Shown one piece after another: positions 23,011 to 29,987 of a stretch of DNA of 33,979 nt (position 1 is its first letter; every line of letters starts with the position of its first letter). Origin of the DNA: CAZXIC01 sp964640195 (lineage in GTDB: Archaea; Iainarchaeota; Iainarchaeia; Iainarchaeales; GCA-2688035). A program made the translations under genes and the position numbers. Below the pieces are notes generated by a model that ran no database searches, had not been told where the DNA came from, and worked only from the letters and a program-made list of their open reading frames with translations. The stretch is taken from the NCBI GenBank assembly GCA_964640195.1, contig CAZXIC010000011.1:1-33979 (forward strand), written 5' to 3'.

Positions 23011-24006
23011 TCACTTCTCGGTTATTTTTTCCTTTACCTTCATGCCGAAATGCCTGCCTGCCTCCTCAACAAAGCCGAGGACAACATCGCCTTTCCTCAA
23101 TTTGACAACCGAAACAGGCTTCCCGTTGGGCTTTACAAGCCTGATGGTTTCCGCATTCTGCAAAACAAGCGAAACGCTTGCGCCGTCAGCCTTGCCCTCA
23201 ACCAGCATCAATGGCCGCCTTTCCACCTTTACTCTGCCAATTACCGCTGCTTCCGTGTTTCCCTTTGCGTCAACAACAAGGACAGCTTGGCCTGCCTTCA
23301 ATTCCCCCAAGTAATTGGTTTTCCCCTCAAGGTTTCTCACGTAAGCGTGCACTGCGCCGGCATTAACCCTAAATGGTCTTGGCTCAACATAGGGGTTTTC
23401 AATGCTCTCGCTGTGGACAAGGAAGAAGCCAGAGCTGCTGTTTCCAACCAGCATGCCCTGACCCAAAGACATGTTGGTGCATGTGTCAACGCAGGCCCTG
23501 TCGCCGCTGCCGACAGCACGTATATCTGTTATCGCTATTTTCGCCAGGCGCAGCCTTTCGCTCTTGCCCTTGACAAGCTTTGCCGTGTCAATTATCTGCT
23601 GCATGCTCGTTGAATTCAGCAACACCCCGCTCACGCCCTTCTCCAGCACTTCCAGGGCTGTCTTGGCTTCAGCTGCATTCTTGACTTCTGCAATCACGTT
23701 GCCTGCCTGCGCAACCAGGTTCTCCAAGGGAATAATGCTCCAGTCGCTTGTTTTTACAATCACTGCCTTTTTGCCTGCAAGCTTTGCTGCTTTAACCTCG
23801 TCTTCCTTGCTGTTTATCTCCACTTCAACTACATCCCTGCCAAGCCGCATGCCAGGGCTGTCCAGTGCAACAGTCGCAATAACGCCAAGTTCCTTCACTC
23901 TTTCATTCATTCCCTTCGGCACGACTATGGCATCTGCTCCCTGCTCCAGGGCGGTTGTAACAACCTTCTTGTTCCATTTATTCAGCCTTACCCAGAATAA
24001 TTTCAT
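23011..24006 (-). CDS. 3-dehydroquinate synthase II (archaeal AroB')
   Basis: Forms 3-dehydroquinate by NAD-dependent oxidative deamination and cyclisation of ADTH, replacing bacterial AroB in the archaeal pathway (founding example MJ1249). 331 residues from ATG 24006. Family features include the KLFWVRLNKWNKKVVTTALE N-terminus, SGDRACVDTC and MLVGNSSSGFFLVHSES in the middle, and RPFRVNAGAVHAY. An upstream TTG would add ten residues but lies next to the promoter, and the TATA-like box is about 30 nt before the ATG. The gene directly follows ADTH synthase (97-nt gap), its pathway predecessor. Confidence 0.93.
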   Translation of the reverse strand: MKLFWVRLNKWNKKVVTTALEQGADAIVVPKGMNERVKELGVIATVALDSPGMRLGRDVVEVEINSKEDEVKAAKLAGKKAVIVKTSDWSIIPLENLVAQAGNVIAEVKNAAEAKTALEVLEKGVSGVLLNSTSMQQIIDTAKLVKGKSERLRLAKIAITDIRAVGSGDRACVDTCTNMSLGQGMLVGNSSSGFFLVHSESIENPYVEPRPFRVNAGAVHAYVRNLEGKTNYLGELKAGQAVLVVDAKGNTEAAVIGRVKVERRPLMLVEGKADGASVSLVLQNAETIRLVKPNGKPVSVVKLRKGDVVLGFVEEAGRHFGMKVKEKITEK

Positions 24007-24034
24007 CAAAAAACCCCATAGATTAATTGATTGC

Positions 24035-24042
24035 AATTTAAG
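24035..24042 (-). promoter_or_regulatory. TATA-like box for DHQ synthase II
   Basis: CTTAAATT on the minus strand, centred about 32 nt before the ATG at 24006. Supports that start and an almost leaderless transcript. Confidence 0.4.
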
Positions 24043-24103
24043 TTATTTTAACCCTTTTGTGCGCTGCGCAAAGAGGGCAAACCAGCAATACTGCTTGACT
24101 TAC

Positions 24104-24892
24104 TCACTTCAGCGCTTTTGCAGCCTCCTCTGCGCTTGCACCCTGATGCACAACCCTGCACACCGCTCTCACAAATGCAGCAGGATTGCTGTGCTGGAAG
24201 CTGTTCCTGCCCATTGCAACGCCGGCACCGCCTGCCTTAATGCTTTCCTCAATCTTCTTCAGGCAGTCAAGCTCTTTGCCCTTGCTGCCGCCTGCAATGA
24301 TTACTGGAACAGGACAGCTTTTTACCACTTGCCTGAAGCTGTCAACGCTTCCAGTGTAGTTTGTCTTCACTATGTCTGCGCCAAGCTCTGCGCCGACCCT
24401 TGCAGCAAGCTTTACCTCTTCCAAGCCGCACTCGTCCTTTACTTTTGGGCCCCTTGGGTACATCATTGCAAGCAGTGGAACATTCCACTCATTGCATTTC
24501 CTTGCTGTTTCAGCCATTCCAGCCAGCATCTCCGGCTCTGCATCTGCCCCAATGTTGACGTGCACTGAAACAGCGTCTGCACCCAACCGCAGCGCTTCCT
24601 CAACCGTGCAGACCTTTATTTTCCTGTTTGGGTCGGGGCCAGCAGATGTTGAGCCGCTCAGGTGCACTATCAGTCCGACATCTTTGCCTGTTCCTCTGTA
24701 TCCTGCTGTAACGATGCCCTTATGCAGGACAATTGCGTTTGCGCCGCCTTCCACGACCTTGCCGACGGTTTCACTCATGTTCTCCAAGCCAGCTATCGGC
24801 CCTACAGTGAAGCCGTGGTCCATTGGGATTATCACTGTCCTGCCCGTGTTTCTGTCCACAATCCTTTCCATCCTGATTTTCTTTCCAATCAT
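24104..24892 (-). CDS. 2-amino-3,7-dideoxy-D-threo-hept-6-ulosonate (ADTH) synthase
   Basis: A class I aldolase-family enzyme that joins 6-deoxy-5-ketofructose 1-phosphate to aspartate semialdehyde. It is the first step of the archaeal aromatic route, replacing DAHP synthase. 262 residues from ATG 24892. Motifs: IIPMDHGFTVGP with the catalytic Asp, the Schiff-base Lys in IVKTNYTG, and phosphate-binding IIAGGSKG and GVAMGRN near the C-terminus. A TTG at 24898 would add two residues. A plain fructose-bisphosphate aldolase of the same superfamily is the alternative, but the adjacent DHQ synthase II supports the ADTH assignment. Confidence 0.9.
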   Translation of the reverse strand: MIGKKIRMERIVDRNTGRTVIIPMDHGFTVGPIAGLENMSETVGKVVEGGANAIVLHKGIVTAGYRGTGKDVGLIVHLSGSTSAGPDPNRKIKVCTVEEALRLGADAVSVHVNIGADAEPEMLAGMAETARKCNEWNVPLLAMMYPRGPKVKDECGLEEVKLAARVGAELGADIVKTNYTGSVDSFRQVVKSCPVPVIIAGGSKGKELDCLKKIEESIKAGGAGVAMGRNSFQHSNPAAFVRAVCRVVHQGASAEEAAKALK

Positions 24893-24928
24893 TTTCAAAT
24901 CCCGCCTTTTTTTTGAATTTTTTCCTCC

Positions 24929-24935
24929 TTTTATA
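24929..24935 (-). promoter_or_regulatory. TATA-like box for ADTH synthase
   Basis: TATAAAA on the minus strand, centred 40 nt before the ATG; predicts a leader of about 13 nt. The rest of the 220-nt gap back to transketolase (24899-25118) contains no gene I can support. Confidence 0.45.
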
Positions 24936-25118
24936 GTCTTATCTGTATTTTTTCGTTACAGGCACCTCCAGCCAAAAAAAGATGTGTATGGCTCGGGGCC
25001 TTACTTGAAATAAAAGAACCAAAAATAGCTACAGAGGTCTCGCAAAAAGTCCCTGCTGTTGAAGGTATAGAACGCTGTTGCGAACCTCATAACAAGAATA
25101 ATTTATAGCTGAAGATGT

Positions 25119-26072
25119 TTAAAAACGTTTGGGTTGCCCCTTGGAAACCGTTTCTTTAACTGCCTTAACAATTGATTTGGCGTCAATGCCGTACTTTGCG
25201 AACAGCTCGGCAGGCTTTCCAGACTCTGCAAACCTGTTGTCAAGCCCAAGCCTCCTGAAGCTGCAGCTGCAGCCGTTCTCTGCTATTACCTCGGCTATTG
25301 CGCTGCCAATCCCCCCCATTATCTGGTGGTCCTCAACCGAAACGATTGCAGCCTTCTTCGCTTCCCTCAGAATTGCCTCCTTGTCAATGGGCTTTACTGA
25401 TGGAACATTTACAACGCTTGCGTCAATCCCCTGCTTTTTCAGCTCTGCCCTGGCGTCAAGCGCATGGAAGAGGGTAATGCCGCAGGCAAGGATTGCTGCA
25501 TCCTTGCCATCCTCAACAACAACAGCCTTGCCGAACTCAAATTTATGCGAATTGTCAAAAAAAACAGGCGTCTTTAGCCTGCAGAGGCGCAGGTAGCACG
25601 GACCTTTTCCCTGGGCAAGGGCCTCAACAACCTTGGTTGTTTCAGTCGCGTCAGCAGGAACAGCAACCTTCATGTTCGGAAGCGCGCGCATCAGGGCAAT
25701 GTCCTCTGTTGCCTGGTGCGAAACCCCGTCCTCTCCAGTAGCAAGCCCGCCGTGCGAGCCGACAACAGTAACGTTCAGGTTCTGATAGGCAACGCCAACC
25801 CTTATCTGGTCATAGCACCTGCCTGTCGAGAATACGGCGAAGCTGCCTGCAAACACGACCTTTCCTGCTGCAGCAAGCCCTGCTGCCGTGCCTATTAAAT
25901 TCTGCTCGGCAATCCCCACGTTGAAAAACCTTTCAGGAAAGCGCTCAGCAAACTTGCAGCTCTTTGTGCTCTTGCTCAAATCAGCGTCCAAAACGACAAT
26001 ATTCCTGTTTTTAACGCCGAGTTCTGCAAGCGTTGTGCCATACGCTTCCCTTGTCGCAACCTCATCAGCCAC
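25119..26072 (-). CDS. Transketolase, C-terminal subunit
   Basis: The pyrimidine-binding and C-terminal half of a split transketolase, 317 residues. The catalytic Glu lies in VGIAEQN. TATREAYG-like (ATREAYG), the GSFAVFSTGRCYDQIR block and GSHGGLATGEDGVSHQ are typical of the Pyr domain (about 5-165), and a transketolase C domain follows (about 185-305). The start is a GTG overlapping the N-subunit stop by 8 nt, giving coupled 1:1 synthesis. Interconverts pentose, triose, tetrose and hexose phosphates; in archaea on the DKFP route it probably serves mainly ribose supply. A DXS-like enzyme is less likely because of the split form. Confidence 0.9.
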   Translation of the reverse strand: MADEVATREAYGTTLAELGVKNRNIVVLDADLSKSTKSCKFAERFPERFFNVGIAEQNLIGTAAGLAAAGKVVFAGSFAVFSTGRCYDQIRVGVAYQNLNVTVVGSHGGLATGEDGVSHQATEDIALMRALPNMKVAVPADATETTKVVEALAQGKGPCYLRLCRLKTPVFFDNSHKFEFGKAVVVEDGKDAAILACGITLFHALDARAELKKQGIDASVVNVPSVKPIDKEAILREAKKAAIVSVEDHQIMGGIGSAIAEVIAENGCSCSFRRLGLDNRFAESGKPAELFAKYGIDAKSIVKAVKETVSKGQPKRF

Positions 26073-26904
26073 TTCCCTTCGCCTCCAGCTCCTTCAATGC
26101 CTTGCCAAGCTGCTCCTCGTTAAGCGCCTTGCCGTGGAAATCGCATACGTTCTCCATGAAGCTTACGTCCTTGCCCTTCACGGTGTCAGCAACTATCATG
26201 GTCGGCTTGCCCTTCACCTTCTCTGCTTCTTCCAATGCATTGATTATCTGGGCAAAGTCATGCCCGTCTATTTCAATCACGTTCCAGTTGAACGCTTTGA
26301 ATTTATCGGCAATCGGCTCAACGTTCATTATGTCTTTTGTTTCGCCGTCAATCTGCAATCCATTCTTGTCTACTATTGCAGTAAGGTTGTCAAGCTTGTT
26401 GTGGGCTGCAAACATCGCTGCCTCCCATACTTCCCCTTCCTGCAATTCGCCATCGCCAAGCAACACATAAACACGGTTCTCTTTCTTGTCAAGCCTGAGC
26501 GCGAGCGCCATGCCGTTTGCAATGCTTAAGCCCTGCCCAAGGCTGCCTGTGCTTGCCTCAATCCCTGGCGTTTTGTTCATGTCAGGATGACCTTGCAGCA
26601 TGCTGTTGATTTTTCGCAGGTTCTGAAGCTCTGATTTCGGGAAATAGCCTGCTTCAGCCAGGCAGGCGTAAGCCAGGGGGCAGGCGTGCCCCTTGCTTAA
26701 CACAAACCTGTCCCTGCCATCCCATTTTGGGTTGTCTGGCTTGTGCCTCATCTTATGGAAATACAATGCGACAACCACTTCCGCAGCACTGAGCGACCCC
26801 CCTGGATGCCCGCTCCCTGTGTGTGTTATCATTGCAAGAATCTCGCACCTGACATTGCTGGCAATCTTCTGCAGCCTCTTCTTCTCAGCTTCATCCAATG
26901 CCAT
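26065..26904 (-). CDS. Transketolase, N-terminal (thiamine-PP-binding) subunit
   Basis: 279 residues carrying the thiamine diphosphate site: GDGELQEGEVWEAAMFA with the GDG, then VDKNGLQIDG. Also visible are HTGSGHPGGSLSAAE, RDRFVLSKGHA and STGSLGQGLS. Together with the downstream subunit it forms one catalytic unit. The nearest TATA-like box (27011-27022) is about 110 nt upstream of the ATG, so the mRNA has a leader of roughly 85 nt, unusual in this window, and that leader contains a mini-ORF. Confidence 0.92.
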   Translation of the reverse strand: MALDEAEKKRLQKIASNVRCEILAMITHTGSGHPGGSLSAAEVVVALYFHKMRHKPDNPKWDGRDRFVLSKGHACPLAYACLAEAGYFPKSELQNLRKINSMLQGHPDMNKTPGIEASTGSLGQGLSIANGMALALRLDKKENRVYVLLGDGELQEGEVWEAAMFAAHNKLDNLTAIVDKNGLQIDGETKDIMNVEPIADKFKAFNWNVIEIDGHDFAQIINALEEAEKVKGKPTMIVADTVKGKDVSFMENVCDFHGKALNEEQLGKALKELEAKGSG

Positions 26905-26952
26905 ATAGTTCCCTCAGCGCAGTTGTGAAAAGCCTCTACGGAAAGGCACTGC

Positions 26953-26991
26953 TTAAGCATCTCCCGCAAAGCCTTTTTCAGCCCCTTGCAT
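26953..26991 (-). CDS. Candidate leaderless mini-ORF (12 codons) in the tktN leader
   Basis: ATG at 26991 reads MQGAEKGFAGDA and stops at 26953. The ATG is about 25 nt downstream of the centre of the strong TATA-like box, where the mRNA 5' end is expected. The stop lies within the palindrome TGCTTAAGCA (26950-26959). Between it and tktN the leader could fold, with GCAGT/ACTGC enclosing GCCT/AGGC arms. Peptide composition gives no obvious sensing residue. May be chance; see the shared pattern with leuA and the hisF-like gene. Confidence 0.22.
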   Translation of the reverse strand: MQGAEKGFAGDA

Positions 26992-27010
26992 TAGTTTCTG
27001 CCTTGATTTT

Positions 27011-27022
27011 TTTATAAATATA
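27011..27022 (-). promoter_or_regulatory. Strong TATA-like box for the transketolase genes
   Basis: TATATTTATAAA on the minus strand, the most TATA-like element in the window, but far (about 110 nt) from the tktN start. Confidence 0.5.
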
Positions 27023-27077
27023 TCTACTTTGCTCAAAGCCAGCCAGGCTAAGGTCTGAAGCTGTTTGAAGGGGAAAG

Positions 27078-27086
27078 ATATTTTAA
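27078..27086 (+). promoter_or_regulatory. TATA-like box for the 81-residue protein gene
   Basis: ATATTTTAA is centred 35 nt before the ATG at 27117; short leader predicted. It diverges from the tktN promoter. Confidence 0.4.
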
Positions 27087-27116
27087 GGAGAGAGGCGCAA
27101 TTATTTCAGTGAGAGC

Positions 27117-27362
27117 ATGCCGAAACCAAAGCCCAGAACACCGGCACATAGTAGAAACCAAAGCTTGCAATATTCTCTAAGGAAGGAGGGGCCTGAGGTT
27201 GAATACTCACTGGACCTTCGCAGCTGGAAGCCCGAAAGAAGAAAGCTCAAGTGGAAGGTTAGGCAGAAACTCACCCGTAAGAAATTTATAACAGGCAGCG
27301 CGGCAGAATTATACGCGGACAGGGGCTTGCGGGCGAGGGGCAGCGGAAAAAGGGGCAAATAG
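27117..27362 (+). CDS. Hypothetical small basic protein, 81 residues
   Basis: Unrecognised. Lysine/arginine-rich throughout (RRKLKWKVRQKLTRKK in the middle, GLRARGSGKRGK at the end), with a proline-rich start (MPKPKPRTP). No cysteines, no membrane segment. Composition resembles small ribosome- or nucleic-acid-associated proteins, but no family motif is visible. It ends 39 nt before purM, which has its own TATA-like box, so co-regulation is uncertain. The ATG is supported by promoter spacing. Confidence 0.6.
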   Translation: MPKPKPRTPAHSRNQSLQYSLRKEGPEVEYSLDLRSWKPERRKLKWKVRQKLTRKKFITGSAAELYADRGLRARGSGKRGK

Positions 27363-27363
27363 C

Positions 27364-27376
27364 AATTAAAAATATT
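27364..27376 (+). promoter_or_regulatory. TATA-like box for purM
   Basis: AATTAAAAATATT is centred about 32 nt before the purM ATG at 27402; short or absent leader. Confidence 0.4.
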
Positions 27377-27401
27377 GCCATGCTAATTCTATTGGATTCG
27401 T

Positions 27402-28430
27402 ATGCCCGTAACCTACAAGGACGCAGGGGTTGACATTGAAGCCGGGAACAAAGCTGTCCAGATGATTAAAAAGCACGTGAAAAGCACTTTTTCAAAAGAC
27501 GTGCTGCTTGGCATCGGCTCTTTTGGCGGGGCGGTAAGCGCAAAGAGGCTGAAGAAATTCAAAGAGCCTGTTTTAATCAGCAGCATTGACGGTGTCGGGA
27601 CAAAAACAAAGATAGCTGCAAAACTGAACAAGTGGGACACAATCGGCATTGACATTGTTAACCACGGCTGCAACGACATCCTTGCATGCGGGGCAGAGCC
27701 CTGGTTCTTTCTGGATTACCTGGCGAGCAGCAGGCTTGAGCCGGAAAAAGTTGAGCAGATTGTCAAGGGAATGGCTGCTGCCTGCAGGGAAAACAGCGTT
27801 TCTCTCATTGGCGGTGAAACAGCTGAAATGCCTGGTGTTTACCTTGAAGGGGAAGCGGACATTGTCGGCTGCATTACTGGAATAGCGGAAAAAATCAGGA
27901 TGGTTGACGGAAGCAGGATAAGGAAGGGCAATGTTTTGATTGCGCTGCAGAGCAATGGCCTGCACACAAACGGCTACAGCCTTGCGAGGAAGGTTCTGCT
28001 GGAAGGGGCGAAACTGGATTTAAACGAAACAGCGGAAGGGCTTGGCTGTTCTCTGGGAGATGAGCTGCTGCTACCTCACAAAAGCTATGTGAAGGCAGTT
28101 CTGCCGCTGGTTAAAAAATCGCTGGTAAGCGGAATCGCGCACATCACTGGCGGAGGCTTGATTGACAATATTGCAAGGCTTTTGCCTGAAGGGCTTGGCG
28201 CTGAAATAATAAAGGGGAAGCTGAGGCCACAGCCAATTTTTGCGCTGATTAAGGAGAAGGGCATGGTCCCTGAGAGCGAGATGCACAGGGCATTCAATAT
28301 GGGCGCTGGAATGGTCCTGATTGCTGATGGAAGGCATGAGAAAAAAATTCTGGGTGAATTGGGCAAGCTGAAGGAAGAAGCGTACGTAATCGGGAAAATA
28401 GTCAAGGGAAAGGGAGTGGAGATTATTTAA
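27402..28430 (+). CDS. purM: Phosphoribosylformylglycinamidine cyclo-ligase (AIR synthetase)
   Basis: ATP-dependent closure of the imidazole ring in purine synthesis. 342 residues, the normal length. N-terminal YKDAGVDIEAGNKAV, SIDGVGTKTKIA, the MVNDL-equivalent IVNHGCNDIL, LIGGETAEMPG, LQSNGLHTNGYSLAR and HITGGGLIDN are all present. Its last 8 bp overlap the end of leuB on the other strand. PurF is the only other early purine gene in the window, 14 kb away, so purine genes are scattered here. Confidence 0.95.
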   Translation: MPVTYKDAGVDIEAGNKAVQMIKKHVKSTFSKDVLLGIGSFGGAVSAKRLKKFKEPVLISSIDGVGTKTKIAAKLNKWDTIGIDIVNHGCNDILACGAEPWFFLDYLASSRLEPEKVEQIVKGMAAACRENSVSLIGGETAEMPGVYLEGEADIVGCITGIAEKIRMVDGSRIRKGNVLIALQSNGLHTNGYSLARKVLLEGAKLDLNETAEGLGCSLGDELLLPHKSYVKAVLPLVKKSLVSGIAHITGGGLIDNIARLLPEGLGAEIIKGKLRPQPIFALIKEKGMVPESEMHRAFNMGAGMVLIADGRHEKKILGELGKLKEEAYVIGKIVKGKGVEII

Positions 28431-29493
28431 GCTCTTTTAAAATTGCTTCGCCCATTTCTTTTGTGCCAACTGCCTTTTCACCTTTTTTTGCAATGTCTGC
28501 GCACCTGTAGCCTTTTGCCAAGGCAGCGCTAACCGCATTGTCAACTGCCTTGTGCTCCTGAGGCAAATCAAAGGCATACTGCAGCATCATCCCAACACTG
28601 CAGACCATGGCACAAGGGTTTGCCTTGTCCTGCCCAGCAATATCCGGAGCTGAGCCGTGAACTGGTTCAAAGAAGCCAATTTTCCCACCAAGCGCTGCAC
28701 TTGGCAGCATTCCCAAGGAACCGGAAAGCATTGATGCCTCATCGCTTAAAATGTCGCCAAACATGTTGCAGGTTAGGATTACATCAAACTGCCTTGGGTT
28801 TCTCACCAACTGCATTGCAGCGTTGTCAACGTACATGTGGGAAAGCTGGACAGCCGGATACTGCTTTGCAACCTTTTCCACTGTGTCCCTCCACAGCCTT
28901 GATACCTCAAGCACATTTGCCTTGTCAACCGAACAGAGCCTCTTGTTTCTCTTCATTGCAATCTCAAAAGCGGTTTTTGCAACCCTCTCAATCTCAGCAA
29001 CTGTGTAAACCATTGTATTAACGCCCTTTGTCCCTGATTCCATTATTCCCTTCGGCTGCCCAAAGTATATGCCGCCAGTGAGCTCTCTCACAATCAGTAT
29101 GTTCATTCCCTCAATTACCTCTTTTTTAAGAGAAGAATTGTCAATCAGCGCAGGGTAAAGCTTTACTGGCCTGAGGTTTGCGTACAAGCCGAACTCTTTT
29201 CTCAACCTAAGCAGCCCTGCCTCTGGCCTAATGTCCTGTGCCAAGTTGTCCCACTTGGACCCGCCTACTGCCCCTGCAAGGATGGCATCACTCTGCTTGC
29301 ACACCTCAATTGTTTCCTTTGGCAGAGGGTCACCTCTCTTGTCGACTGCGATGCCGCCAAACAAAGCATTGGTTGTCTCAAAGCTGTGACCAAATTTCTC
29401 GCCAACTGCTTTTAGAACCTTCAAGCCCTGTTCCATTATCTCTGGGCCAATGCCATCGCCAGGCAAAACCGCTATTTTGAACTTCTTTGCCAT
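28423..29493 (-). CDS. leuB: 3-isopropylmalate dehydrogenase
   Basis: NAD-dependent oxidative decarboxylation in leucine synthesis. 356 residues, the longer bacterial-type LeuB rather than the roughly 330-residue archaeal isocitrate/homoisocitrate-like form. Motifs: VLPGDGIGPEI, GAVGGSKWD, FGLYANLRPVK, VRELTGGIYFG, VDKANVLEVSRLWR and NMFGDILSDEASML, ending with EPVHGSAPDIAGQ. The ATG overlaps the leuD stop by 1 nt (TAATG). Last gene of the ilvC-D-(71 aa)-leuC-D-B run; its tail overlaps purM convergently. Confidence 0.95.
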   Translation of the reverse strand: MAKKFKIAVLPGDGIGPEIMEQGLKVLKAVGEKFGHSFETTNALFGGIAVDKRGDPLPKETIEVCKQSDAILAGAVGGSKWDNLAQDIRPEAGLLRLRKEFGLYANLRPVKLYPALIDNSSLKKEVIEGMNILIVRELTGGIYFGQPKGIMESGTKGVNTMVYTVAEIERVAKTAFEIAMKRNKRLCSVDKANVLEVSRLWRDTVEKVAKQYPAVQLSHMYVDNAAMQLVRNPRQFDVILTCNMFGDILSDEASMLSGSLGMLPSAALGGKIGFFEPVHGSAPDIAGQDKANPCAMVCSVGMMLQYAFDLPQEHKAVDNAVSAALAKGYRCADIAKKGEKAVGTKEMGEAILKELK

Positions 29494-29987
29494 TACCTTT
29501 TCACTTCCTGCTTCACGTACTCCATCAGCCCGCCAATGGTGAGTATCTTACGGATGAAACTTGGCATTGCCGCAGCCTTGTATGTTTCGTTTCTCGTCAG
29601 GTTTTTAATCTCACCAGAATCTGCATTAACCTCAATCTCGTCGCCCTGCGAGATTTTCTGGGTTGCCTCCCTGCTTTCAAAAATTGGCAGCCCCATATTA
29701 ATGCTGTTCCTGTAGAAAATCCTCGCAAAGCTCTCCGCGATAACGGCTGAAATGCCGGTGCTTTTTATTGCAATGGGGGCATGCTCCCTGCTGCTTCCGC
29801 AACCAAAGTTCTTTCCTGCAACAATAATGTCTCCTTTTGAGGTTTTTTTTGTGAAATTGGGGTCAATGTCCTCCATGCAGTGCTCGGCAAGCTCTTTTGG
29901 GTCAGAAGTGTTGAGGTAGCGTGCCGGAATAATCACGTCAGTGTTCACGTTGTCCGTGAATTTCCAGGCTTTTCCCGCAAGCTTCAT
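29493..29987 (-). CDS. leuD: 3-isopropylmalate dehydratase, small subunit
   Basis: Aconitase swivel-domain subunit, 164 residues, the short archaeal/LeuD2 length. Key motifs: NTDVIIPARYL (15-25), then the GKNFGCGSSREHAP active-site block and ESFARIFYRNSINMGLPI. The start is the ATG at 29987, sharing a 4-nt ATGA overlap with the leuC stop; the frame stays open upstream inside leuC to 30176, but that part has no LeuD similarity. Pairs with LeuC to isomerise 2- to 3-isopropylmalate. Confidence 0.94.
   Translation of the reverse strand: MKLAGKAWKFTDNVNTDVIIPARYLNTSDPKELAEHCMEDIDPNFTKKTSKGDIIVAGKNFGCGSSREHAPIAIKSTGISAVIAESFARIFYRNSINMGLPIFESREATQKISQGDEIEVNADSGEIKNLTRNETYKAAAMPSFIRKILTIGGLMEYVKQEVKR

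Noticed and set aside
23471..24568. 365-codon plus-strand open frame across DHQ synthase II and ADTH synthase
   Set aside because: Opposite two strongly conserved enzyme genes and spans their promoter gap; it looks like a shadow.
25016..25112. Possible short coding remnant between ADTH synthase and tktC (plus strand)
   Set aside because: An open stretch with no start codon, no promoter and no similarity that I recognise.
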